From JABWBD01 sp040768665 (GTDB lineage Bacteria; Planctomycetota; Planctomycetia; Pirellulales; Thermoguttaceae), in NCBI GenBank assembly GCA_040768665.1, contig JAXGMN010000046.1:49792-113791 (forward strand): DNA of 64,000 nt. Direction: 5' to 3'. The translations under genes were made by a program, and so were the position numbers. Of this stretch, positions 49,086-58,566 are shown in pieces. The notes under the pieces were generated by a model. It did no database searches, was not told the origin of the DNA, and worked only from the letters and a program-made list of their open reading frames with translations. The stretch's first letter is position 1. Every line of letters begins with the position of its first letter.

Positions 49086-52034
49086 ATGTTTCTGCACAGT
49101 CCTGAGCAACTCCAAACGGCACTCCGCAATGCGATCCGTGGAGATGTCTTTTTCGACCTGATGACCCGGGGCCTACACGCCACCGACGCCAGCCACTACC
49201 AGATCCTGCCGCAGTGCGTGGTAGTGCCCGTCGACGAGGCCGATGTTGTCGAGGCGGTCACGATCGCCGGGCGGTTCCGGGTGCCGATCACGCCCCGCGG
49301 CGGAGCGACGTCGCTTTCCGGCCAAACCTTCGGCCACGGCATGGTCATCGACGTCTCCAAATACATGGACCGCGTGTTGGAACTGAATGTCGAAGAGCGG
49401 TGGGCTCGCGTCCAGCCCGGCGCGATTCGCGACCGGATCAACGCGCAGTTCAAGTCCTGCGGTCTTCAGTTTGCCCCCGACCCGGCCACCGGCAACCGTG
49501 CGACGATCGGCGGGATGATCGGCAACAACAGCTCGGGCACCCGTTCAATCGTCTACGGCAAGACCATCGATCACGTGCTTTGCATTAAGGTGGTCACCGT
49601 GGACGGCACGGTGATGGACCTTCAGCCGTCAACCGACGACGAGTGGCAGAGCCGCAGCCAGGGCACCTCGCGCGAGGCCGAGATCTATCGCGGGGTGAAG
49701 AACCTTGTCAATCGCAATCAGGATGAGATCCTCGAGCGGTATCCCAAGGTGATGCGGCGGGTAGCGGGCTATAACCTCGACGAGTTCGTCGACGGTGCCG
49801 GTTACACCGGACCGATCGGCGGACGCGACAACGCCGGCCATCGGACCTGGAACCTTTCGAACCTGATCGTCGGCAGCGAGGGAACGCTCGCCTTCGTGCT
49901 GGAAGCGAAGATCAAGCTGGAACCGCTTCCCAAGGCGACCGCACTGTGCATGGTCCACTTTCGCGACCTGATCGAGTCGCTCCGCTCGGTGGTCGAGATC
50001 AACCGGCACGGGCCGAGCGCCGTGGAGTTGCTCGACGACGTGGTGCTCCGCGAAGCGGTCGTCAACGCCTCGACGCGACACCTGGCCACGTTCATCGAAG
50101 GCGATCCCAACGCCGTGCTGCTGGTCGAGGTCTTCGGCGAGGACCAGGCCGACGCTTCGGACAAGATCCACCGCGTCGCCGAAGACCTGCGGTCGAAAGG
50201 GATCGGCTACGCGTGGCCGATTCGCACCGAGCCGAAAAGCCAGGCCGAGGTGTGGGAGGTTCGCAAGGTCGGCCTCGGGTTGATCAGCAACGCAAAAGGG
50301 CCGACCAAGGGGCAAGCTTTCATCGAGGACGCCTGCGTGCCGGTAGAGGTACTGCCGCAGTACATCGAGCGGCTCATGGCCGTTTGCAGCGAACAAGGCT
50401 GCTCGAGCAGCGTCTACGCCCATGCCAGCGTCGGAGTGCTCCACTTTCGACCGATGCTCGATCTGCACAAAGAGGAAGACCGGCGGAAAATGGTGGCCAT
50501 CGCCGACCGGGCATTCGAGATCGTTTGCGGATACGGCGGGACGTTTGCCGGGGAGCACGGCGACGGGCTGGTTCGGGGTCAGTTCGTCCCGCGCTTCTAC
50601 GGCCCGCAGCTCTACGAAGCCTTCCGGGAACTCAAGGCGCTGTTCGATCCCGACAACCTGATGAACCCCGGCAAGATCGTCGATACTCCGTCGATGGTCA
50701 GCCATCTCCGCTACGGCGAGCCGTACCGGGTCGGGCCGGTCGCCAACCTGTTTCAATACCGCGAGCAGGGCGGATTCGCGCTGGCCGTGGAACAGTGCAA
50801 CGGGGTCGGGGCCTGCCGGAAGTTGGGTAGCGGCACGATGTGCCCCAGCTACATGGCCACCCGCGACGAAGAGGCAACGACACGGGGTCGCGCCAACGCT
50901 TTGCGTCTGGGCATGTCCGGCCAGTTGGGCTCCGGCGCGCTCAGCTCCGATCGAATGCGCGACGTACTGGAGCTGTGCCTCTCGTGCAAGGCGTGCAAGA
51001 GCGAGTGCCCCAACGCCGTCGACATGGCCAGACTCAAGGCCGACGTCCAGCAGATGCACCATGACGAGCATGGGGTTCCTCTCGGATACCGGATGATCGG
51101 GTCGATGCCCGATGCCGCACGCCGGCTTGCCGGTTCGCTCGGTCCGCTGGTCAACCTCTTTCAAAAGCTCCCCGGCTACCGCTGGGTTCTGGAGAAACTG
51201 ACCGGAATCGACCGCCGCAGGCCGATGCCGCCTTTCCCCGCCCGATCGCTGGCGTCGTTACTCCGGGAAAGAGAAGCTGAACATGGCGTTCAAGATCCTC
51301 GAGCCACTATCGGGCGGGTCGTTCTCTTCGACGACACCTATGCCAACTACATGGAGCCGCAGGTCGGGCTGGCGGCGGTCGATCTGCTGGAGTCGATCGG
51401 ATATGAAGTGATCCTCGCTCGTGCCGGGTGCTGCCAGCGTCCGCGGTTGTCCAAGGGGCTGGTCCGCGAGGCCAAACGCCGTGGGACGCGAACGATGCAG
51501 AACCTCGACGTCTACGCACGGGAGGGCTTGCCGATTCTCTGCCTCGAACCGTCGTGCGCTTCGGCGCTCGCCGACGATCTGCCCGATCTGATCGACGACG
51601 AAGCACTCGGCCGGCGCGTGGCTTCGTGCGTCAAGATGATCGACGTCTTTCTGGCCGACGAAGTGGTCGCGGGCAGGATTCCCCCGTTGGAGTCGCCCCT
51701 GAGAGACATCGTTTTGCACGGCCACTGTCATCAGAAGGCCCTGTTTGGCACGGCTGCGATCCGCAAGCTTTTTGCCGCCATGCCGGCGACGAATTGCGAA
51801 GAGGTCGATTCCGGCTGTTGCGGAATGGCCGGGTCGTTCGGGTATGAGCATTACGACCTTTCGGAGAAGATCGGCGAGGACCGGCTGTTTCCCGCGATCC
51901 GCAGAGCGGCCGAGCAGGGCAAGACCGTCGTGGCGTGCGGCATCAGTTGCCGGCATCAGCTCCACGATTTTTTGGGTGTCAAGGCAAAGCACTGGGTCGA
52001 AGTGGTCCGCGCCGGCATGCGGACCGAGGAGTGA
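49086..52034 (+). CDS. FAD-binding and 4Fe-4S D-2-hydroxyacid dehydrogenase (YdiJ/GlcD-GlcF type)
   Basis: 982 residues from the ATG at 49086. An N-terminal FAD-binding type 4 (VAO/PCMH) domain shows VVVPVDEADVVEAVTIAGRF, ITPRGGATSLSGQTFGHGMV and ATIGGMIGNNSSGTRSIVYG. A C-terminal cap domain follows, with FAGEHGDGLVRG and LMNPGKIVD. Two 4Fe-4S sites come next: CNGVGACRKLGSGTMCPSY (about 572) and CLSCKACKSECP (about 631). Two CCG (heterodisulfide-reductase-like) domains close it, with HGHCHQKALFG (about 878) and DSGCCGMAGSFGYE (about 908). Length and order match single-chain D-lactate or D-2-hydroxyglutarate dehydrogenases such as E. coli YdiJ, which pass electrons to quinone. The exact hydroxyacid is not determined. 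The hydrolase gene follows 3 bp later. Confidence 0.93.
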   Translation: MFLHSPEQLQTALRNAIRGDVFFDLMTRGLHATDASHYQILPQCVVVPVDEADVVEAVTIAGRFRVPITPRGGATSLSGQTFGHGMVIDVSKYMDRVLELNVEERWARVQPGAIRDRINAQFKSCGLQFAPDPATGNRATIGGMIGNNSSGTRSIVYGKTIDHVLCIKVVTVDGTVMDLQPSTDDEWQSRSQGTSREAEIYRGVKNLVNRNQDEILERYPKVMRRVAGYNLDEFVDGAGYTGPIGGRDNAGHRTWNLSNLIVGSEGTLAFVLEAKIKLEPLPKATALCMVHFRDLIESLRSVVEINRHGPSAVELLDDVVLREAVVNASTRHLATFIEGDPNAVLLVEVFGEDQADASDKIHRVAEDLRSKGIGYAWPIRTEPKSQAEVWEVRKVGLGLISNAKGPTKGQAFIEDACVPVEVLPQYIERLMAVCSEQGCSSSVYAHASVGVLHFRPMLDLHKEEDRRKMVAIADRAFEIVCGYGGTFAGEHGDGLVRGQFVPRFYGPQLYEAFRELKALFDPDNLMNPGKIVDTPSMVSHLRYGEPYRVGPVANLFQYREQGGFALAVEQCNGVGACRKLGSGTMCPSYMATRDEEATTRGRANALRLGMSGQLGSGALSSDRMRDVLELCLSCKACKSECPNAVDMARLKADVQQMHHDEHGVPLGYRMIGSMPDAARRLAGSLGPLVNLFQKLPGYRWVLEKLTGIDRRRPMPPFPARSLASLLREREAEHGVQDPRATIGRVVLFDDTYANYMEPQVGLAAVDLLESIGYEVILARAGCCQRPRLSKGLVREAKRRGTRTMQNLDVYAREGLPILCLEPSCASALADDLPDLIDDEALGRRVASCVKMIDVFLADEVVAGRIPPLESPLRDIVLHGHCHQKALFGTAAIRKLFAAMPATNCEEVDSGCCGMAGSFGYEHYDLSEKIGEDRLFPAIRRAAEQGKTVVACGISCRHQLHDFLGVKAKHWVEVVRAGMRTEE

Positions 52035-52037
52035 ACC

Positions 52038-52643
52038 ATGAATCCCCAACCGCTGATCGAATCCCGCCGCGCCGACGTGGCCGGCAGCCAGGTCCACTAT
52101 CTGGTCTCCGGACCGGACGACGGCGCGGCGGTCTTGCTGCTGCACGGCGCCAGTTTCTCTTCGGCCACCTGGAAGGAGATCGGCACGGTTGAAACGCTGG
52201 CCGGCACCGGCCATCGGATTTTCGCCGTCGACCTTCCCGGGTTCGGCCAGTCGCCGAACAGCTCCGAGCCGCGAGAAAAGTGGCTGGGACTGTTTTTCGA
52301 CGCGATCGGAATCGCGCGTCCGGTGCTCCTGGCCGCTTCGATGAGCGGTCGATTCGCCTTCCCCCTGATCACCGAACATCCGGCGCGGATCGCGGGTTTC
52401 GTCGCCGTTGCAACGGTTTCGATTCCGAACTACGAAGATCGCCTGAGCCGGATCGAGTCGCCCGTGCTGGCCATTTGGGGCGAACACGACAACACGATCC
52501 CGCACGCCCACGGCGAGTTGCTTGTCCGCACGGTGCCCAACGGCCGTATGGTCGTCATCCCCGGCGGCAGCCATGCTCCCTACATGAGCGATCCGGCCAC
52601 GTTCCATGAAGAGCTGCTGAAGTTCCTGGCAGAGTGTTGCTGA
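52038..52643 (+). CDS. Alpha/beta hydrolase, ABHD14-like
   Basis: 201 residues; ATG at 52038 with GAGGAG overlapping the end of the dehydrogenase gene, so the two are coupled. Motifs: VLLLHGASFSSATWKEIG (oxyanion-hole strand), FAVDLPGFGQSPNS, nucleophile elbow AASMSG (Ser about 96), GEHDNTIP (catalytic Asp), and GGSHAPYMSDP (catalytic His). The short form without a cap domain matches the ABHD14/CIB family. It probably hydrolyses a small ester or amide in the cytoplasm. Its pairing with the hydroxyacid dehydrogenase may mean it supplies that enzyme's substrate, for example from a lactone or ester; that is inferred. Confidence 0.9.
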   Translation: MNPQPLIESRRADVAGSQVHYLVSGPDDGAAVLLLHGASFSSATWKEIGTVETLAGTGHRIFAVDLPGFGQSPNSSEPREKWLGLFFDAIGIARPVLLAASMSGRFAFPLITEHPARIAGFVAVATVSIPNYEDRLSRIESPVLAIWGEHDNTIPHAHGELLVRTVPNGRMVVIPGGSHAPYMSDPATFHEELLKFLAECC

Positions 52644-52737
52644 ACTTGGCTCCGTCGGTCTCGCTTGAGCGTGCCGTAGACAAAGACCACGGGCCGAGCC
52701 ACTTAGGCGAGCGGCAGATGAGAATTTACCTGCATAT

Positions 52738-52767
52738 CAGCCCGGCTGCTCGGAAGCAGCCGGGCTG
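52738..52767. repeat. REP-like hairpin
   Basis: CAGCCCGGCTGCTCGGAAGC followed by AGCCGGGCTG: the same hairpin family as 41853-41884. It lies between the convergent hydrolase and oxidoreductase genes. Nothing else is visible in the 232-bp gap. Confidence 0.8.
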
Positions 52768-52875
52768 ATGGCAATCGTGAGGGGATGCGATCATCTGCCA
52801 CACGCCTTACCGAATGCTCGCGGCCGATCCGGCGCCTCGTCCCTGGAGGCGACTGCCGTGCCCGCCCCATCCTGC

Positions 52876-54261
52876 TTACGTTTTGATTTGATACGGGGCG
52901 CGCTGCTCGCGGGCGAGCCGGGCGTTGGCCTCGTCGTCGCCCACGATCTCCTCCGACCGACAGTCCCAGCGGATCGGCCGGTCGAGTCGGATGGAGATAT
53001 TGGCCAAATGACATGCAGTAATGACACGATGCGCAATATCGACGTCCGTTGCCGGCTTCGCACGTGTCTTCATGCACGCAATGAAATTCTGCATGTGGTC
53101 GTCGCTTTCGTAGAGCCGAACGGCGCCGGCCGCCAGCGGGTTTTCCGCGAGTTCTTCCGCCGCCTTTCCATAAATGCCGCCCCGGTTCACCATGATTCGC
53201 CCGGCGTCTCCAACGAACATGATCCCATTGCGCTGCTCGGTCTCGAGCTCCTCGGGAAGGCCGGCAAAGAGCTCCGCATCGGCCTTCGCCGAGATGTCGC
53301 CGTCGGCCATGCTCTTTAGATACTTTTGGTCGCGCACGACAAGATAGAAGAGCTCGACGTCATTGGGATATTTCATCCGAGCCACGAAGCGGTCGGGAGT
53401 GTTGTAGCAGCCGGGCTTGCCATGATTCGGAAAGTACGCCTTCCCTTGCACTTCCAACGGTCCTTCGCGTTCGACGTCCATTCCCCAGTGAGCGATGTCC
53501 ATGTGGTGCTGGCCCCAATCGCAAACGATTCCGCCGGCATACTCGAACCACCAGCGGTAGTTGAAATGCGTTCGCTGTGGGCAGTAATCACGAACCGGCG
53601 CCTGCCCTTGGTACCTGTCCCAGTCGAGGCCCTCCGGCACCGGCTGGGTAGGAAACGGACCGCCTTTGGTATTCCAGAACGGCAGCAAGACATACACCTT
53701 CTCGAGCCGGCCGATCCGCCCGTTGCGGACCAGTTCGCACGCCGTTCGGAACTGTTTCTCGCTCCGTTGCTGTGTGCCCACCTGGAAAACCCGCCCCGTT
53801 TGCTGAACCACCTTGCGAAGCAGCTTCCCTTCGTCGATCGTCAGTGTGAGCGGCTTCTCGGCATAGACGTCCTTGCCGGCCTGGCAGGCGCCGATATTGA
53901 TCGCCGTGTGCCAATGGTCCGGTGTGCCGTTGATCACTCCCTCAATATCGTTCCGCTCCAGGAGTCTTCGATAATCATCGAACAGATCGGCTCGACCGCC
54001 AAGCTGCCCCTTCGCTCGCTCCGCGTTCTTGCGGTCCACGTCGCAAACGGCCACGATCTCGGCGAATTCGGCCGCCCACCTGGCGACATGGGTTCCCCGC
54101 CCACCAGCGCCGATCAGCGCGAGGTGCGGGCGATCGTTCTTTGCCTTCGTGTCGTCGGCTCGCGCCGATCGATCGGCAGGCCAATAAACCGCCAGGCTCC
54201 CGGCGGCGGAACCGGCAAGCGATTGAAGAAAACAGCGGCGACTGGAGCGTCGAAGCGACAT
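52876..54261 (-). CDS. Gfo/Idh/MocA family oxidoreductase with Tat leader
   Basis: 461 residues from the ATG at 54261 (AGGAGAT 6 bases upstream); the frame is open further up without protein character. Twin-arginine leader RRSSRRCFLQSLAGSAAGSL, so exported folded with cofactor. Rossmann domain: HLALIGAGGRGTHVARWAAE, IVAVCDVD, GVINGTPDHWHTAINIGACQ AGKDVYAEKPLT with the conserved EKP Lys. C-terminal beta-sheet domain: WWFEYAGGIVCDWGQHHMDI AHWGM. This is the large planctomycete family of exported sugar oxidoreductases (inositol-dehydrogenase-like); substrates are mostly unknown. It is last in a minus-strand row with PIG-L, six-hairpin and GT2 genes. Confidence 0.93.
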   Translation of the reverse strand: MSLRRSSRRCFLQSLAGSAAGSLAVYWPADRSARADDTKAKNDRPHLALIGAGGRGTHVARWAAEFAEIVAVCDVDRKNAERAKGQLGGRADLFDDYRRLLERNDIEGVINGTPDHWHTAINIGACQAGKDVYAEKPLTLTIDEGKLLRKVVQQTGRVFQVGTQQRSEKQFRTACELVRNGRIGRLEKVYVLLPFWNTKGGPFPTQPVPEGLDWDRYQGQAPVRDYCPQRTHFNYRWWFEYAGGIVCDWGQHHMDIAHWGMDVEREGPLEVQGKAYFPNHGKPGCYNTPDRFVARMKYPNDVELFYLVVRDQKYLKSMADGDISAKADAELFAGLPEELETEQRNGIMFVGDAGRIMVNRGGIYGKAAEELAENPLAAGAVRLYESDDHMQNFIACMKTRAKPATDVDIAHRVITACHLANISIRLDRPIRWDCRSEEIVGDDEANARLAREQRAPYQIKT

Positions 54262-54394
54262 GGAGATCTCCTGCAACAGGGCGAGGCTCGCGGCGGATGG
54301 ACCGGTAGGAAACGGGGAGCACGGCCGAAAACATCCATGGTAACGGGGGATCCACAGAGAAGAAAGCCCACGGCCACGGAATCCATGCAGCCGG

Positions 54395-55279
54395 TCAGGC
54401 GCCGGTTGGGTCACGATGCGCGGGGGTTGCGGCGGCCGAGGGGCGGGGCGCGCGGCACACGGCGTCTGGAAACAGTTCTTGCCGACGCGCGAGGTCGGCG
54501 GAGGCGGCATACTCGCTGAGTTCAAAGATCTCGCAGAGCTCGATCCGGCGGCCGCGCTGGTCGCCGTAGGCCGCAATGAGGTCCTCGCGGAAGCGATCGG
54601 CCCGGTGACGCACCTGGTCGCGATACCAGGGATCCAGCCAGCGGAGTCTTTCCTCCTCGTCCGCCGGAACCTGGTCGAGAATCCCCTCGGCGTAAGGCAA
54701 CCACTCGAAGACCTGGCTACGGTGACAGGCCAGCATGGCCAGGATCGTGGCGGAATGGTCGGTGACATCGAGCACGATGTCCGCCGTCATGGGATACGGC
54801 CTGCTGAACAGGTCGGGCATGTAGGCAACCACTGGGTCGCGGCTCAAGGGGGGAACATCGCGAAGCAAATTCGGGACGGTCACCATGTAGGTCGCGTCCT
54901 GGACCAACTGGCCGGCGGCGCGATGGTCGGGATGATAGTCGCAGGGGCGGTGCGTCAGGACGAGATCGGGCCGGTAGGTGCGGATTTCGCGAATCACGCG
55001 TTGGCGCGTGGGGATGTCGGCGACGAGTTCGCCGTCGGGGATATCCCACGTCACGTACTCGGCGCCGACTACCCGCCCGGCCGCCGCGGCTTCCTCGCGG
55101 CGGATCCGGGCCATCTCGTCCGGCGGCCGCTCAAAATGGCCCGCCTGACCGTTGGTCAGCGAGACGATGCGAACCGTGTAACCTTTCTGCCGATAGATCG
55201 AGATCAGCCCGCCGGCATGGTATTCCGCGTCGTCGGGGTGGGCGCCAAGGACGAGCAAGCGAAGCGAGGGGCCTGGCAT
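54395..55279 (-). CDS. PIG-L family deacetylase (LmbE-like)
   Basis: 294 residues from the ATG at 55279 (AGAGAAG upstream). Zinc-site motifs: LLVLGAHPDDAEYHAGGLIS (AHPDD, then the third ligand region) and THRPCDYHPDHRAAGQLVQD (HPDH). A strand-turn IVSLTNGQAGHFERPP lies between. The family removes N-acetyl groups from amino sugars (GlcNAc-containing lipids or glycans). The C-terminal 40 residues are Ala/Pro-rich and variable. It sits 20 bp after the six-hairpin gene, so it shares its transcript. A glycan-tailoring role fits the GT2 and lyase-like neighbours. Confidence 0.92.
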   Translation of the reverse strand: MPGPSLRLLVLGAHPDDAEYHAGGLISIYRQKGYTVRIVSLTNGQAGHFERPPDEMARIRREEAAAAGRVVGAEYVTWDIPDGELVADIPTRQRVIREIRTYRPDLVLTHRPCDYHPDHRAAGQLVQDATYMVTVPNLLRDVPPLSRDPVVAYMPDLFSRPYPMTADIVLDVTDHSATILAMLACHRSQVFEWLPYAEGILDQVPADEEERLRWLDPWYRDQVRHRADRFREDLIAAYGDQRGRRIELCEIFELSEYAASADLARRQELFPDAVCRAPRPSAAATPAHRDPTGA

Positions 55280-55299
55280 CGTGACTTCTCTAATCGGGT

Positions 55300-57063
55300 C
55301 TACCGCCATTGGCGGACAATGGTCACGCGGCGAGATGCGTTGAGCTGGTCGAGATATCCTCCGAGGTCCGTCCAGGGTTCGAGGATCTCCTCCCGGTAGC
55401 CGCCGCTCGCCGCTACATACGCCGCTTCGCAGTCCGTGCCGAAAGCCATCCGGGCCACGCGGATTTTCGGCGAGGTCAGCTCAATCGTGTCGGCCACGCG
55501 AAGCGTCGGGCCGCCGTCGGTTTTCGCCGGGGCGAGAAAATCGAATCGCCGGGTCAGCCGGATCGGCGCGAGGGATCGGCCTGTGATCAGCCGCCGCTGA
55601 AGCGTTCTGCGGACGAGGGTTCGGCACCATCGCCCGAAGGTGCACATGCCGAGGTGCAGGATCGCCTGCTTCAGAGGTGTGGCGGTTTCAAAGCGGCTCC
55701 AGCAGAGATTCGCCTGGACCGCCAGACCGCCGGGGCCGCTCGAGTTGCCGGGCAGGAGTTCGACGGCATGGCCGGGATCGTGCCAATGCGAAACGGCACA
55801 GCGCCGGTCGGCTGTCTCGACGACCAGCCCCGCATCGGTCGTCGTGCCCGCCGCCGGAGAGAAGTGCCGGAAGACGCCGCATCTTGCCGCCGAAATGACT
55901 GTGTGGTGTCCGTCGTGGCGCCGGACGAGGATTTTTGCGCGCGGCAGGTAAACGACCGGAGAAACCGGTTCGTCCGATGAGGGGCGCTCGGGCGACCAGT
56001 CCTGCCAGGCTTCGATCAAGTTTGCCGGGCGATGCGCGAAGAGCCGGTCGTCGTCGAAGCGGGCATGGGTTCCGGCCGCCAGGCTCCGAAGAAACGCGTC
56101 GGCCAGGTCGGCGGCGCCGGCGTGGCCGCGTGCGAGCAATTCCATGCCGTGTGGATAGTAATGCGATGTGCCCCGGCTGCCGTAGTTGCCGGCATACGAG
56201 TCGTCCTCGTGCAGAAAGAGCCTCGCAAAGGCGACCGCGCGGGCCAAAGGCTCGTCCAGGCGGGCGTCGCCGGTTGCCGCCCGATACTTGGCCAGACAGT
56301 CGATCGTGACCGACTGGTATCCGGGATCCGCGCCACCGTACTCGTCGAACCAGCCTTCCGCGTCCTGCCACCGGAGCACTCGCTCGATCTTTGCCCAGGC
56401 GGCCTCGCGATAGCGCCGATCCGCCGTAATCTCCGCGACCCGCAAGAGCCCCAACGCGGCAAGCGCCTGGTGGTTGGCAAGACGCCCCGATTCGTCATGG
56501 GTGATGAGCCACTCGGCCCGCCGGCGAAACCATGCCAGGAGCTCGCAGTCGTTCAGTTGAAGCAACTGGTAAGCGCGAGCGGCGGCCTGGAGCGAGAAGA
56601 CGGCGGCTCCCAGGGCGCGCTCGAACGGATAGTAATCGTCGCACGATCCATCCGCGTGGCTCGAACGCAGATTGAACCGCAGCGCGGCGACGGCCAACTC
56701 GCGCACCCGAGGACTCTCGTACCACCGGTTGCCCGGCAGCTTCGTTGCCCAGACCAGAGCGAGCGGCAACACGCCTTCCTGATACATCTCCGAGGCGAAA
56801 CTGCTGGTTCGATAGTGCCAATATTGCCTGTCCAGGCAGCCGTAGGTCGGCCGGTACGGATTGCGGTCGATCGCGCCGAGCAAGCGAGGGATCTCGGCAA
56901 GTGCCGTCCGGAGATACCCGCCGCGGAGTTGGGGATCCCGCGCCAACGGTTCGCTCGGAACGTGTGTCGTCCGAACGCCGCCGCGGTGGGCAGAGAAGCA
57001 CGTTCCCGGAACGAAGTAATCGACCGCCGCGCTCGGCGGAATAAAATACATGGCGTGAGACAT
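55300..57063 (-). CDS. Six-hairpin (alpha/alpha-toroid) protein, possible polysaccharide lyase or isomerase
   Basis: 587 residues from the ATG at 57063. The N-terminal ~340 residues are rich in paired helices with aromatic motifs (TYGCLDRQYWHYRTSSFASE MYQEGVLP, CDDYYPFERALGAAVFSLQA, WFDEYGGADPGYQSVTIDCL, YYPHGMELLARG), as in heparinase II/III-type and related toroids. The C-terminal ~240 residues are beta-rich (KILVRRHDGHHTVISAARCG, AVSHWHDPGHAVELLPG), like a lyase beta-sandwich. No signal peptide is seen, so it may be cytoplasmic. It is 31 bp after the glycosyltransferase gene. Catalytic residues are not assignable. The context suggests a role in making or trimming a surface glycan. Confidence 0.82.
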   Translation of the reverse strand: MSHAMYFIPPSAAVDYFVPGTCFSAHRGGVRTTHVPSEPLARDPQLRGGYLRTALAEIPRLLGAIDRNPYRPTYGCLDRQYWHYRTSSFASEMYQEGVLPLALVWATKLPGNRWYESPRVRELAVAALRFNLRSSHADGSCDDYYPFERALGAAVFSLQAAARAYQLLQLNDCELLAWFRRRAEWLITHDESGRLANHQALAALGLLRVAEITADRRYREAAWAKIERVLRWQDAEGWFDEYGGADPGYQSVTIDCLAKYRAATGDARLDEPLARAVAFARLFLHEDDSYAGNYGSRGTSHYYPHGMELLARGHAGAADLADAFLRSLAAGTHARFDDDRLFAHRPANLIEAWQDWSPERPSSDEPVSPVVYLPRAKILVRRHDGHHTVISAARCGVFRHFSPAAGTTTDAGLVVETADRRCAVSHWHDPGHAVELLPGNSSGPGGLAVQANLCWSRFETATPLKQAILHLGMCTFGRWCRTLVRRTLQRRLITGRSLAPIRLTRRFDFLAPAKTDGGPTLRVADTIELTSPKIRVARMAFGTDCEAAYVAASGGYREEILEPWTDLGGYLDQLNASRRVTIVRQWR

Positions 57064-57094
57064 GGGGACCTCCGCAGTCTTGCCATTTATAAGG

Positions 57095-58027
57095 TCAACG
57101 GCGATGGTGGGCGACGATGACTTCGGCCAGCAGGCCGATCATGCACGTCATGAATCCCGCGGTCATTATGACGATGTCCGATTCCTGCATGCTCCCCGTC
57201 AGCCAGAAACTCATCGCGCTTTTCAAAATTCCGGCGGTAATTACCAGGCCGGAAAGCGGGAGGAAGACCTTCAGGGGTCGGAAGTAGAGCACCATTCGTA
57301 GAACCGTGGCGAGATAGGACATCGTGTCCTTCAGAGGGTGGAATTTGCTCCGTCCGATTCGAGGCCGATATTCGATGGGAACGTATTTGACCGAGTAGCC
57401 GTTGGTCAGGAACGCGAGCGTCATCGTCGTAACGCAACTGAACCCGTCGGGTACCACCCAGAGCCACGGGAGCATCGCTTCGCGCCGGAAAGCTTTCAGC
57501 CCGGTGTTCAGGTCCGGAATCTTGTGGCCCGTCAGATAGCATGCCAACTTGCGGATCAGCCACTTCGCGGGCCGCCGGAGCCAGGGAAGCGTTCCCTGCT
57601 CGCTGGTCCTGGCGCCGTTGACCTGGTCGTATGCCGGGAAGTAGCGAAACAGTTCCGGAATGAACCGGGCCGGATAGCTTCCGTCGGCGTCGAGCATGAC
57701 AACCACCTCACCGCGAGCATGGCGGATGCCGACCTTACGGGCCGCACCCGCACCGCGACGCTCCGGGCACCGGATCACTCGCACCGCGCACTGCCAGCAC
57801 GCCCGGGCATACTGCTCGGCAATCTCGGCAGTCAGGTCGGTGGAACCATCGTCGACGACCAGGATTTCGTACTGGATCGCGTGGTCGGCGAGACTCTCGA
57901 TGACCTCGTCGAGGACCCGGGCGATGGCGTGCTGCTCATTGTATGCCGGCAAGAGAACGGTGAGATGCCACAGCGTGGCCACGTCGCCGGCCGGCGGGGC
58001 GACCACCTGCGTCTGCCAACCCTCCAT
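57095..58027 (-). CDS. Family 2 glycosyltransferase (polyprenyl-phosphate mannosyltransferase-like)
   Basis: 310 residues from the ATG at 58027, after GGGAG by 9 bases; the frame extends 33 codons upstream without support. GT-A fold: LTVLLPAYNEQHAIARVLDE, YEILVVDDGSTDLTAEIAEQ, AARKVGIRHARGEVVVMLDA DGSYP (the DxD-like DAD), and GLKAFRREA. Two C-terminal membrane segments follow: VFLPLSGLVITAGILKSAM and IVIMTAGFMTCMIGLLAEVIV. This is the DPM1/ArnC-like group that attaches a sugar to a polyprenyl phosphate at the membrane. It is the first gene of the four-gene sugar operon running down to 52876. Confidence 0.93.
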   Translation of the reverse strand: MEGWQTQVVAPPAGDVATLWHLTVLLPAYNEQHAIARVLDEVIESLADHAIQYEILVVDDGSTDLTAEIAEQYARACWQCAVRVIRCPERRGAGAARKVGIRHARGEVVVMLDADGSYPARFIPELFRYFPAYDQVNGARTSEQGTLPWLRRPAKWLIRKLACYLTGHKIPDLNTGLKAFRREAMLPWLWVVPDGFSCVTTMTLAFLTNGYSVKYVPIEYRPRIGRSKFHPLKDTMSYLATVLRMVLYFRPLKVFLPLSGLVITAGILKSAMSFWLTGSMQESDIVIMTAGFMTCMIGLLAEVIVAHHRR

Positions 58028-58172
58028 GGCAAGGCTCCCAACGCAGACCCGTGCGACGGCGACCGTGGAACCGTGCCCGCCGAGTCTTCGCCGCCGCTGA
58101 TTGCATTTCCTTATACCACACGTCAAAGCCGGCCACCAATGCCAACTGTTCTGGCCCGCCCCGGGCCTCGGC

Positions 58173-58262
58173 TGATAAAAACGGGGACTGGCTCCGCAAC
58201 ATCTTGTGTGGTCGCTCTGGCTAAACCGCTATTAGTTGCGGTGCCTGTCCCCGTTTTTATCA
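58173..58262. repeat. GGGGACTGG palindrome
   Basis: Arms TGATAAAAACGGGGACTGGC and its near complement GCCTGTCCCCGTTTTTATCA, with inner GCTCCGCAAC/GTTGCGG pairing. A TTTTTATCAGCCC word is duplicated just outside the right arm. It is one of the GGGGAC-core palindromes of this window. Confidence 0.85.
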
Positions 58263-58343
58263 AGTTTTTATCAGCCCACCCCGGGCCTCTCGGTGACGGG
58301 TAAGAGCCTATCCCAAAACCTTGCGAGGAGAAGGGGAGGAGAA

Positions 58344-58392
58344 GGGGACAGGCACATTTTGCTCCGAAGACCCGCAAAATGAGCCAGTCTTC
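58344..58392. repeat. GGGGACAGG palindrome
   Basis: GGGGACAGGCACATTTTGC (left) faces GCAAAATGAGCCAGTCTTC (right); an inner TCCGAAGAC matches the outer GTCTTCGG. It lies 80 bp from the previous palindrome and has the same core word as the elements in the glycan cluster. Confidence 0.7.
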
Positions 58393-58416
58393 GGCGAGTT
58401 GGGGTGGGCTCCCAGC

Positions 58417-58450
58417 AAAAAAGGGCCGGACTTCCTGGGAAGTCCGGCCC
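58417..58450 (-). terminator. Rho-independent terminator of the Cys-rich gene
   Basis: Read on the minus strand: GGGCCGGACTT, loop CCCAGG, AAGTCCGGCCC, then TTTTTT. Perfect 11-bp stem followed by six T. It is 117 bp beyond the stop of the Cys-rich protein gene. Confidence 0.9.
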
Positions 58451-58566
58451 CGGGTGAACTACCTCATCGAGGTCAACAGGGCAGACCTCGAATCAGTTGC
58501 GTATTCAGCAAGTCGGGATCTTTCGATCTCCAACAGACGATTTTCCCAAAAGACTGATCCAAAAGA

